Below are positions 12,205 through 22,532 of a stretch of DNA of 64,000 nt, in pieces. The notes under the pieces are model-generated. The model had not been told where the DNA came from. It saw only the letters and a list, made by a program, of their open reading frames with translations, and ran no database searches. Both the position numbers and the translations under genes were made by a program. Position 1 is the first letter of the stretch. Each line of letters opens with the position of its first letter. Source of the stretch: Pyrenula massariospora (lineage: Eukaryota > Ascomycota > Eurotiomycetes > Pyrenulales > Pyrenulaceae); contig JAGFMI010000006.1 of NCBI GenBank assembly GCA_021030905.1, forward strand, positions 868,001 to 932,000. The letters run 5' to 3'.

Positions 12205-13155
12205 CTACATAATCTTCACGTAATTATACCATGTATCGGCCCATCCTCTCTCTTCGCCCCAACCTATCTTTAAGCGCCGTGTTTTCTTAACCTCCTGAAC
12301 AAGCCTTGTCATCAACGGCCCATCGAGAGCCACACTTGGATTTGCATCAAATTTCACGCATTCTAGGCTCTGTGGTATTCCAAATAATATTTTCCTGATC
12401 AATATCCCAGAGAAATCTGTATAAAAGTCTTTTGATATCCTAAAGTCTTTGAATAATGGATGTGAGGGGTCAAATTCAACAAAGACTTTGAATGTTCGTA
12501 GGGAGTGGAGGTCGTTCAGACCTAGACTCTTCGTTACCCGCCATGACTTAGGCGGATTAGTCCAGCTAGAGCCTAATATGAGCTCGAGAGATGTAATGTA
12601 GTTGCGGTAACGCGGGGCGATGTCGACTATGGTTGGGATGGGATGGTCGTCTTGGAGAGGGAAGAGGCGGAAGGTTTGTGTGGAATAGAAGTGATGGGCC
12701 GCCTCCTCATGAAAGCGCTTGCTTGTAAGGAAGAGAGATAGGCGAGGAAGAGCATTGGAGGGATCGTGAGGTTTGCGTTTCTTGGGGCGAGGCGGATGGG
12801 GTCGGGTAAGCGCTTCGTGGGAGGGGAGAACTAAATCGAAGATTCGTCTCCGTATCTCAGCAGGGAGAGAAAAGAAACGAAAGGAAGCTGTGAATGGGAG
12901 TGCGAGTTGAACGGGCGGAGGACTTGGAGTTCGAGGGGGCCGACCAGACAATGCGTGCCAGCGGAAAGGGAGTACATCATCTGGTAGCGGTGGCGTTTCA
13001 GGCGAGGTGGAAGACTGTGGCAGGAGTTGCGATTCGATTTGAACGATTGATGGTGTTTCCGTAATTCGAGGTTCTGGTTGAGTGAGAAAGGTGATTTTGT
13101 CTCTCAGCATGGTAGAGAGCGCGGGAATCTTGGATCCATTGGAAACTGTTACCAT
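12205..13155 (-). CDS. F-box-like (2EXR-type) hypothetical protein
   Basis: This is a single-exon protein of 316 residues. After a Pro/Ser-rich N-terminus comes FRFFSLPAEIRRRIFDLVLP, the FxxLPxEIRxxIF pattern of the fungal F-box-like 2EXR domain, followed by a basic PKKRKPHD segment. A ground plan of 'SLFLTSKRFHEEAAHHFYSTQTF' type follows, cut here only to illustrate: LFLTSKRFHEEA is the usual second block of this family. The function is unknown; by family it may be a ubiquitin-ligase substrate adaptor, but most members are uncharacterised. I start at the ATG at 13155 (MVTVSNGSK) because the open frame upstream to 13314 reads like translated 5' UTR. Its 3' end converges with RPN11. Confidence 0.75.
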   Translation of the reverse strand: MVTVSNGSKIPALSTMLRDKITFLTQPEPRITETPSIVQIESQLLPQSSTSPETPPLPDDVLPFRWHALSGRPPRTPSPPPVQLALPFTASFRFFSLPAEIRRRIFDLVLPSHEALTRPHPPRPKKRKPHDPSNALPRLSLFLTSKRFHEEAAHHFYSTQTFRLFPLQDDHPIPTIVDIAPRYRNYITSLELILGSSWTNPPKSWRVTKSLGLNDLHSLRTFKVFVEFDPSHPLFKDFRISKDFYTDFSGILIRKILFGIPQSLECVKFDANPSVALDGPLMTRLVQEVKKTRRLKIGWGEERGWADTWYNYVKIM

Positions 13156-13960
13156 GTCATGCGGCAACGCCGTTGCCGCCGCACACCATTTAATACCCAG
13201 AGAGTAGAAGACGTAATTGAAGTCAAGAGAGTTGCGGGTCCAGCGGGCAGTGAGGTAGACAAAATGTGGCACAAATACTATGGTAATGTTGAAAGAGAAA
13301 ACGAAGTAAATCAAAGTGACTAAACCCGATGTCAGCGATGGTGATCGAATTCGGCCGGATTAACGTAATACGCCGACCAGCGGGCGGAATGGCCGGAGGA
13401 ACAATTGATGGCTTCGAAGAGGCTTTTGAGAAAGATACATGATTTAATTCTGGAATCCTTGATGCCGAGGACTGTTACTCTAAATGCATTTGGCTGGGGT
13501 CTCAAGGTACGTTTCTGTAAATACTGCCCTCAGAACCAATTTTCAGGTGCTTCGTATTTGTACCGCATCTACGGAACGTCTCAGCAAAGAGGAGATGTCG
13601 GCTGTCGTTTTTGGGGGATGCGGTTGTGATGGTTATCATTCTACCAGAATAATACAGCCCGAAGCGCTCATATTGTATGTGAACGGCGTGCCAAAATACT
13701 CCTGGAGGTTCAACTTTCATTGGTGAAGAAGGGACAAGATCGAGTGCGGAGCCTGAAGATTTTCAACTCGCACCAAGGGCACGTGACCGATTTCTCCGCG
13801 TCACGGAGCCCTCGCCGATTCGTTGGCTGAGCTTCCAGAAATTTTGAGCAGAAGCCGCCCTAATTGACAGCATCCATCCTGACACTGTGCTTGAAGTCAC
13901 ACTGACCTGTTCAGGCATGGTGCTCGACTACTAGAGCTTTATCTTTCTCTGATCACCGGT
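13156..13960. other. Divergent promoter region F-box-like / TIM50
   Basis: This 0.8-kb spacer separates the divergent F-box-like gene and TIM50. Open frames here are short and lack any domain. The sequence CACGTGACC near 13781 contains a CACGTG E-box about 180 bases before the TIM50 start. Confidence 0.5.
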
Positions 13961-15778
13961 ATGCTACGTCGAGTAGCATTGTCTACTTTGAAGCGCCCTC
14001 GTCAAGTTCTCGCAATCCCCGCTGCACCTCTTCCCTGTGTCCTTCAACAACCAAGATGGTACTCGCAGAACAAGAAGCCAAAGAGCCACTCTTTTGGTAA
14101 TTCCACTAACCCTCCGCAAAGTCGACCAGCTCAATTTATCCGACCATCTATACTTACAAGAAAGCCGTCCGAGCCATCGAGCGATAGCGCTTCAGTTCCT
14201 TCTTCGGCAGAGGGTTCTCAATCTACACAACCTAATACAGATATCAAAGATACGCAAAAACCACTTGCAGCGCGTGGGGGACCCTTTGATCCTGCAACTG
14301 CAGCAAATCGTCACACGGCCTCGTCCGCTAATAATGACTCTTCCGACACATTACCCCCGAGACAAGAAGACTGGTCTCATGCCCAAGCAGAAGTTGAATC
14401 AGATGCCTTAAAACCCTTTAGGGAGTCCAACGGCCCTTCACAACCTTTACCAGATCTAACGCAAGGAATACCTTCTACATTAGAAGAAGAGCTACGTTCA
14501 GCCGACTCCAAACAATCAGATGCAGCGAGCTTGAACGTCACTGAAGATCCATCAGCACCAGGGCCCGGATTTAGTGGAAAGGGGGGAAGTCGCGGCGACC
14601 TACCTAGAGACTCCTACGTATCATCCTCCGAGCGGAAACGGAATCAATTAGCAAAAATTTTTTATGCCGCTCTATTTGGCGGTACCATAATAAGCGCAAT
14701 ATGGCTTGGCCGGAATTGGGAATCTGCTGAGGAAGAAAAACAGCATCTGGAAGCTCCTAGCGGCTGGGGCTTTGGATTGTTCTACAATCGAATTGCAGAG
14801 CGGCTATCTGGAACATTAAGCTATTATAAGGAACCAGCCTTCCCAAGATTGTTGCCCGACCCAGACCCAGATCCACTACAGCGTTATCCTTTCACATTGG
14901 TCCTGAGCTTAGAGGATCTTCTCATGCACACCGAATGGACACGAGACCACGGTTGGAGGATAGCCAAGCGCCCCGGCCTGGATTATTTCATCCGCTATCT
15001 GAGCCAATATTATGAGATCGTATTGTTCACTAGTCAACCCAGTATGACTGCAGATCCAGTGATTCGAAAATTAGATCCTTATCGGGTCATACGATTTCCT
15101 CTCTTCAGGGAAGCAACGCTCTATAAAGGCGGCGAGTATATCAAGGTTTGCATCCACCACCGACTTGCTACTTGCCATACTGACCAACGTTAGGACCTCT
15201 CCTATCTGAATCGTGACCTTTCCAAGGTTCTACTGGTTGACACAGTACCGGGACACGCCAAGCATCAACCTGAAAATGCAATCATTCTGCCCAAATGGAA
15301 AGGCGACCCTAGAGACCAAACCCTGATTGCGCTGCTCCCGTTTTTGGAGTATGTGGCGACCATGGGCTTCGATGACACTCGAGAGGTCCTTAAATCTTTT
15401 GAAGGCACATATATTCCCGAAGAGTTCCATCGGCGCGAGGTGGCTTTGCGGGAGAAGTTCCTGGCGGAGGAGAAGGCGAAGTCCGGCAAGCGGAGGACTG
15501 GCGGGATCGGCCTTGCTTCCGCCTTCTCGACCAGACCCCGCGGGGACGGCATGGATGATTTTGGGGCGCAAGAAGGAAAGATGATCTGGGACCAGATCCG
15601 GGAAAGGGGCCAGAAACAGTATCAGATGATCGATAAAGAAATCCGGGAGAACGGCGAGAAATGGCTTGCCGAAATGGCTGCCGAAGAGAAAAAGTACCAA
15701 GAGGAATCGATGAAGGGCATGATGAGTGGTCTCACTGGGTGGTTTGGAGGCAGTCGGGAGGAGAAGAAGGAGAAATGA
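13961..15778 (+). CDS. TIM50: Mitochondrial import translocase subunit TIM50
   Basis: This inner-membrane receptor of the TIM23 complex takes presequence proteins from TOM in the intermembrane space. Two exons (13961-15145, 15194-15778) give 589 residues. The first 30 residues form an Arg-rich, acid-free targeting peptide (MLRRVALSTLKRPRQV). A Ser/Pro-rich stretch follows, then one membrane span near residues 229-246 (IFYAALFGGTIISAIWL), then the FCP1-like domain at about 310-420. In that domain the catalytic DxDx(T/V) motif of true phosphatases is replaced by SLEDLLMHTEW, as is normal for Tim50, so it should have no phosphatase activity. RPGLDYFIRYLSQYYEIVLF and LLVDTVPGHAKHQPENAI are strongly conserved in the family. 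The C-terminus is rich in Lys and Glu. Confidence 0.97.
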
Positions 15779-16739
15779 GGACGATGCAGAGGTTGGACAT
15801 CCAGAGGCGACTTGATCACGTGACGGTTTGCATAACGGGGGCTTTCACCGCAGAATCGGAAGTTCACCGAACAACTCAACTCAATTGGCCTGCCCGGACG
15901 AGGGCATTGCTTGGCCAAGGAGGAGACGAAGCAAAATCTGATTGCAATGTAATACTACATCATGTATGGACTGTTGTGCACAGCGAGCGGTGTCGTTGCA
16001 GCGATAGAAATGAAAGGGTCTTTGACGCTGCAGGTGATACGTGACCATCTCGTACCGGGTCGATCGGGCTGTTTATACCAGCATCTAACGGGCGGTCAGT
16101 GCCAAAAATGGCTTAAGGGGAGGCCAGTCTGGCCAATGGTCTATTTTGGGAACGCAGGCGTTGAGTGGATACCGTGGGCCGGGGAACATTCTTGGGGGGG
16201 AACCTGGCCCTGGACACTGATCGTCCGGCCAGGGGGGGCTCTCTGGGGGATCCTAAGCTCACCAGCTGTCATCCCCCATCAAAAACGATCGTCCTCTTTG
16301 CCCGCGGTTCGTTCCGTTGAGGCATGGTTGCATCGACTGCCCTTCTTCTTACTTAGAAACTGCGCCTAGCCTAGGATTCGCCGTAGAACCACTGAACCAA
16401 GGACAAGCCACGGCTGCTGAAGCGGCGGCTGCTTCGCCACCTCTCCTCGCCCGAATCGTTCCCTCACTCTCCTCCAAAAACACGACAAGGCTTAGAGCGC
16501 GATCCGCAGAAGCTCCTACTAGTACCACGGAAGATTGTTGGCCTCATGTAAATCGTGCTTCAATGCCACTGCCAAACCTCCACTCTCGTTTCTGACATTT
16601 GGTTTTGGCCGCGTGGCAAACCGAGCTTGGCCTGCGAACCACCACGGGATTGTCATGGCAGCTGGCTTTTTCAGAATCATACCAGCTCCATGTCTGTCGT
16701 TGAGGAGCCGTCTTTGAAGCGGTCATCGAGACTCGAGAG
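15779..16739. other. Intergenic, 1 kb, no gene seen
   Basis: This lies between the TIM50 stop and the F-box gene start on the same strand and is presumably terminator and promoter sequence. Frames here are short and overlapping, and none has a recognisable domain. Confidence 0.55.
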
Positions 16740-19700
16740 ATGGAAAATGGGACGATGCCAGAGATCAACTTCGCCGCCCCACCAGATGCTGCTGTCGCAC
16801 AATTGTCTAATGCTGTGTCGCGACAGCCAGGCGCGCCGAATCTCAACCTGCGCGATGGAACCGGAGAAGGACAAAAATCTCCCAAAGCAAGGTTGAGCGC
16901 CTTCTCTCGCCTGCCGGATGCTGTCGTGGACTGGTACGTATCTCATTTTTCCAATTTTGAGACACGCAAAGCTGCCCTAGATCTCGTCCTCCAATCCACT
17001 TAATACTAAGCACCAGTGCAGGATTTTGTACCTGGTAGATCCAAACACTTTCGCGTCTTTGGTGCTATTAAACAAGGCATGGCGATCCAGGTCACTCAAG
17101 GTCGAGCTCTATGCTCACCAGCTTTCGCGCTGTCCATCATACGCTCTCCGAAACAAGGCAATTTCTGGCCCCTTCCGCTCTGGTGATCTGGACAAGTTCC
17201 GCCGCAAATTCGCTATCGAAATCCGGCGGAACCTCTTCGACGCTTTTCTCAGACCGCGTCAACTATTGGTCAATTTGATATCCTATTCTACTAATTCATC
17301 CGCAGCATTTCCTCGCGGCGAGGCTTTTCGGTTCATCTTCTCCCCAAATGGACAGACTCTGCTAGCTCTCAGCTCTTCCCGCATCTTCGTGTTAGACCTT
17401 TCTGGAGACTCGGTCACGGTAAAAAGGGAGCTCAAAACCTCAAGGCGACCTTTAGCGGCTGCCGTTCTTGACGATGCGTCGTTACTTGCAGTTTTGTCTA
17501 CTAGACATCAAGCCAACATCTACGCCCTGACCGAAAATGGCGTTAAGCATCAACAAGTTCTAGTGCTCGACAATCCTCCACGAACAATCGCACTGTCTCC
17601 ACTTGGTACCGTCCTCGCTGCCGCCTATGAAGGCGGTGTTGAAGTGTTCTCACTTGCTGCAAACGCTCTTTCAACTGACCGCCGTGCCGTTCGATGCGAA
17701 GCTGTAGATTCTCTGTCTTTCTCTTCTGATGGTGCAATGCTTTTCGGAAGCTCTCAGAATCTTTCCGATCCGAACGCGGTTGTCATCACTGCGCCATTCT
17801 ACGCTGGGGACGACCCTGACATGTCGGAAAAAGATTTACAGAGTCGCATGTGGACGACCCAAATTTTGTTCCCTGATAACAGCTCGACATGCAGTTATGC
17901 TACGATTCTTCCCAACCACAACGAGGGAGACGCGAGCTGGGTATTCGCCTTTGACCAAAGCTTAGGGACGTACCGCGCAGTTCGTTCCGACGATACGCGA
18001 ACTGGTATTGCGTACTTTCGAACCCCAAACGCTGATCGTCGATACAGCCAGCCGATCCCCATAATTCTTCCTACTGCTAGTGTACAAGGAGATATCGTTG
18101 CTGCGGGATTTAGTTCGTCTGGTCTCTGGCTCTACGGCATACCAGAATATATCGATGTTGCCCCAGATATGGGTCCCGTTTTGGAAAGAGACCTACCTAG
18201 ACCTTCAAGTGGAGATGATGTCTCGTTGAGGGCCCTTGACACTCTTGAGGTCTATTCTCCCAATATGTCGGGAAGTTCAGAATTGGATGAAGATGACGAA
18301 TTATTTGGCAAAGTGGAGTGGAGCCAAAGCCTGCTGGTCAAAGGGAAATCGATATCGAACATAAGTGGACTAGAGGCAGCGAAATGGGTGGAAGGTACAT
18401 CTAATCTGAAGATTCCGGGCTTTGCGAAACGATTAGCAGTCGTTGCTCCTGGTGGGGTGGAAGCTTTTGAGGCGAGCTTGGGTGAAGAACCAATGCCGGT
18501 AGATAGTGGCCGTCTCGTTCTCTTAGACTTCTCACACTCGACCGTAAACGGCTCACAAAACGAAGTGACCGTTGAGGTTGGAGACAGGAAGCCTGAATTA
18601 TTACCCGAACAACATGGAAACTTGGATGTGGAGGTTGACCTTGCGCGACAGCGAACTGTTCGACAAAACCGCGATCTCAGCAGCACTCGGCGTGGGCAGC
18701 TTAGTCGTGCTTCTACGAATCTTAGCACGGCATATTTAAGAAACACGACGTTCGCGGAAGGCCGGTCAAGAGAAGTGGCCACAGCACCGTCGTCTCCGGA
18801 TGTTGATATCCACATGCATCAAATTGGATCCTTGTTAGGGCCGTACTCGCAAACCTCTCCGCGCTCGAGAGATACGTTGCAGAGGGCAGCAACCGCAGGA
18901 GCAATTACGAGGCATCCTCAACTACCACAATCAACTGCACCAGGAGCTGCCTCCGGCCATGTCGTGTATAGAAGACCGAATGCAAGGCGGCAAATTCCTC
19001 ATGAGAGCGATGCCGACAACTGGGTGCCGCCTCCACCGCCTTATAGCCAGGCGCCCGAAAGGCCGCTTCCTGAACACCTCCGTCTGACGTTGCTTCCCAG
19101 GAACAATACAGAACCCGCCAGGCGAGTCAGTGATGCCGTAGTTCAACCCCTCCGGGCGAGCACAAACCTAGAAACGATGGCGGAGGCATCGAGCCATGAT
19201 AGCAGATCACCTCAATTCTCTCCCATAACTCCAAGGAGCTTAACATCTTTAAGAACACCTCCAAGCCCTAGGCGAAGGGTCACGAGCGATTCTAATGTTG
19301 GCGCTCTGACTGAAACAGATTCGAATAGTCGTCATTCAAGAAAAGGATCCAAAACACCAGCCAATGGGTCTATAAGGTCATCTCCATCTGTCCGCAGGCG
19401 GCCTGTGTCTGCTTATACTCCAAATCGAACCGGCAATCCCTCGAAAGTCATGTCAGCAACCATCACTTCTCCTATCCCATCGGTTCCTACTCCTTCACCT
19501 GCTTTACCAACTCCGAGATCGCCCGAGCCAGGCCAAAGCTCAACTCAAGAAAGACAGGTCACTCTAACAGGTCCCTCTCTCCAGAATCGCTTGAATTATC
19601 CCGTACCTCCACCGCCGAATAAATCCGATGGGCGCGGCGCACCTTCTCCATCCCCATCAACAAGGACCACTGAGAGGACATACATCCCTCTATCTCTCCG

Positions 19701-20454
19701 CATCGGCGACCCTGCATCCCCATCACCTGCTCTCCTTCCACGAAATCCCGACGTGGAACCTTTCACACAGCCCGTACCCCGTAGTCCTCCCAACCGTTCC
19801 ACCCGAGTCACTTCCGTGCCCCCGTCTCATCCTCCGCTTCCATTCGAACAACTCGGGCCCAGCCTGACATCGGCGATCTCTTCAGAAAGTGAGCAACCAA
19901 GTGAAAGACGCGCCCCCTCGCCTGCTCACATGCTTACTCAACCCTCTCGAGCCAGTGCGCAGATCCGAACGTCAAATCGAGACCTTCCTGGCGTACCGCC
20001 ATCTCCCAACGCAATATTAAGTCCGGTCAGCCCAGTCGCACCAAACTTAAATTCGGTGAACCTAAGCTATAATAAGTTTGCTGCGGGTTCCGCGCTTAAC
20101 TCGCGAGACGGCTCCCTTAGATCGTCAAGCACGCCAAACCTTCTTCAGAACATGCCGTCGAGCCGAAGACCAGATGCGTCGAGGCTGGAAACAATCCCGA
20201 GCGCACCTGCACCGAACAGACGCAGTAGCAGACGAGAAAGTATGCTGGGCAGTGGGCGTGTACCAAGAAGCCAAAAAAGACACATCATAAGCACGATATC
20301 GACTGCGCCGTCTGTGGTTGGCATGTGGGACGGGAGGCAGATTGTGTCTGCGAAGTCAGGCAAGCATAGCAGGAAACAGGAACCAAAAGATGCGGGAAGG
20401 GTAGAAACCGGGGCCAGGGAGAGGAAAAAGGGCGGGAAGTGTGAGGTCATGTAA
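16740..20454 (+). CDS. Long F-box protein with propeller-like middle and PPPY motif
   Basis: Two exons (16740-16933, 17022-20454) join to 1208 residues. The splice completes an F-box at about residues 55-90: LSAFSRLPDAVVDW is followed by ILYLVDPNTFASLVLLNKAW. Residues 110-480 look like a degenerate beta-propeller (FRFIFSPNGQTLLALSSSRI, IALSPLGTVLAAAYEGGVEV and SLSFSSDGAMLFGSS are WD-like strands). The remaining 700 residues are disordered and rich in Ser, Pro, Arg and Thr, with a PPPPPYS sequence (PPxY motif) near residue 735. F-box proteins recruit substrates to SCF ubiquitin ligases. PPxY motifs bind WW domains of Rsp5/Nedd4 ligases, so a link to ubiquitination is likely. The substrate is unknown. 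Similar large F-box proteins occur in other filamentous ascomycetes and are mostly unstudied. Confidence 0.85.
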
Positions 20455-21238
20455 GAGGTATGTTACTTAAGATGAGCTGGGATAAAGATTAAGCCCTATT
20501 GCTTTGGCGCGACGGTGGCTTCAATGTTGCCCTTGGCTCACGAGCTTGGGTTCTTCGAACTTTTAACACAGATGTTGCATTTACGGGTGCTATACTTAGG
20601 CCATGAGATCAGAAAAGATTTTTGTATTTTGTTTAGCGCATCAATCTAAGGTTCCAAAATTGGAGCTGTTTAGAACATTAGTTGTCAAAATCTCTAAAGA
20701 TGCTATGTGCTCGAGCACTACGACGGCCTCGGAGAACAAGATTTGTCATTTTCCATATACTGTCGGTAATAAGATTATTGCTCATATCGTGTCCGGTTTC
20801 ACAATCAAGCAGGCGTAGGAGGGTAGAATCATCGCGGCGGCAACAAGATATAAGGGGGAAGCTCACGCTTCCTGGTAAATGAAAATTAGGTCACCTTTCC
20901 GAAAAGTGAAGTTTTGAGCATCTCGGTCGGAACAAGCATCTTCTCAAATCAGGAGACCACCAGTGCTCTCGCGATATAGGCTAGAATTGTGTTTATTCAC
21001 CTTCACGACCTTGGCTCCCGTATCCTCGTCATTCTCGAATATCTCGCGTCTTCCTCAAAGATTTGTAGTCCAGACTGTGACTGGATCTCGCCCACCCCTC
21101 CTGGCGATATACCGTCTCTTGGACTCGACAAAGCAGAAACCGCAGCGCCCTCATTTCCCATCGTCCCATCCCTTCCCTTCCCTCGGCGGCACCGCAGACT
21201 CAGCGCCCAAGCCTTCCAAACCAAGCCAACCCCCAACC
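20455..21238. other. Upstream region of the hydrolase, no separate gene seen
   Basis: This holds the F-box gene 3' flank and the hydrolase promoter or 5' UTR. The frame of the hydrolase stays open upstream to 20963, but the extra residues are basic/Pro-rich and do not resemble the family. I therefore treat them as untranslated, although a mitochondrial-type leader cannot be excluded. Confidence 0.5.
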
Positions 21239-22141
21239 ATGCCACCCGCCCACCTCAAACCCGCAGTAATCGGCGGCCCAGCCAACTTCTGGCTCTACTC
21301 GCAGACCTCCGGCTACGACCTGACCCACCCCTCGACGCCGACCTCCCCGCCCATCTACCCACGCATCCCGCTGCAGACGAGATCAGCCCGCGTTGCGATC
21401 GATCCGGAGAAAACCGCGCTCGTGGTCGTGGATCTGCAGAATTACTTCTTGTCACCGGCGCTTGGACGGCCGGAGGATGCTGGTGGCATGAGGGTGGTGG
21501 GGAAGTTGGTGAAAGTTGCGATTCCGGCGTGTAGGGAGGCGGGGATTCCGGTCTTGTGGCTTGATTGGGGGGTGACTGAGGAGGATGTTGAGACGATGCC
21601 GCCGACGATTCTGAGAGGGTTTGGTCTTGACAGCAATTTCGTCGGTGAGAAGCGGCTTGGAGAGCTAGGATCCGACATCGGGCACGTGGAGCTGCCAGAT
21701 GGCTCTGTTGTCGATGGTGGGAAGGTGTTGATGCCAGACCAGTAGAACTCGGAATCGTACGAGCCCTTGAAGGCTCTACACGAACCCCAAGACATGCACG
21801 TGTACAAAAATCGCCTGTCCGGATTCTGGGGCGGCGCAAAGGCGGAGGAGATCCTGACTTCTCGTGGGATCAGAACCTTGATCTTCTCGGGAGCGAACAC
21901 CGATCAGTGTGTTGGCGGTAGCCTCCAGGATGCTTTCACGAAGGGCTGGGACTGCCTATTACTCAGTGATGGATGTGCCACGACGAGTCCGGACTTTGCA
22001 AGGCAGGCCATCGAGTTTAATTGCGATGGAGGATGGGGATTTGTGCTGTCCTGCGAAGATCTGGCCGAAGGAGTTCGAAATGTGCGTACAGAAGCTGCTG
22101 ACATACATTATAGGCATGCAAAGGAGAAGTGCACACAATGA
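21239..22141 (+). pseudogene. Isochorismatase-family cysteine hydrolase with an in-frame TAG
   Basis: This intron-less gene would encode about 300 residues of the isochorismatase-like family. These cysteine hydrolases act on amide or ureido bonds or on isochorismate; the substrate is not predictable here. The catalytic Asp lies in TALVVVDLQNYF (near residue 65), the Lys in VYKNRLSGFWG (near 189) and the Cys in GANTDQCVGGSLQDAF (near 224). Codon 169 (21743-21745) is TAG, within MPDQ-stop-NSESY. Reading resumes in the same frame without any other lesion to a natural stop at 22141. Family members usually have Trp at this place (DQWN), so a TGG to TAG change explains it. A product ending at residue 168 would lack the catalytic Lys and Cys. 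It is either a very recent pseudogene or a gene rescued by readthrough or RNA editing. The ATG at 21239 is supported by the conserved HLKPAVIGGPANFWLY start. Confidence 0.85.
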
Positions 22142-22532
22142 AAGTATGTAAAAAGGAAGGACGCACATTGAAGGCTGATGAAAGACAAGGACAGCCGTTT
22201 GGAGAAACATGCTATGAGCGAGATGAGCAGCGGCACAGCCATCGCGACGTCCGCCAGACTCCCAACTCCCTGGAGTTCATGCCATATAAGCTAACGACCA
22301 AAGTCAACCGAGTGTACCAAAAGGCTAGGAAGCTTAGGCCAGATATACGGTCCATCGTCTGGAGTGCCTGTTCATTCTGGCGTTGTGTCTGCATTTCGTG
22401 GAGTGCTCCAAGAGTCAGTTATGCCACCCTAAGAGACGTCAAAACCTAGATTCAAGCTAGCGGACCGCCCTGTCAGCCTTTTCGCGTTGAAAAGATCTAA
22501 GTGCCATTCGAGGCCAATGTTGATAGACAAGA
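22142..22532. other. Convergent 3' flanks of hydrolase and transporter
   Basis: These 390 bases lie between two convergent genes. I see no open frame with family features here. Confidence 0.55.

Noticed and set aside
20963-21238. N-terminal extension of the hydrolase as a targeting peptide
   Set aside because: The segment is open but Pro/Ser-rich with acidic residues, and the family starts at MPPAHLKPAVIGG; not strong enough to annotate.
21743-21745. Explaining the hydrolase TAG by an intron
   Set aside because: No GT...AG pair around the stop removes it while keeping the conserved flanking residues.
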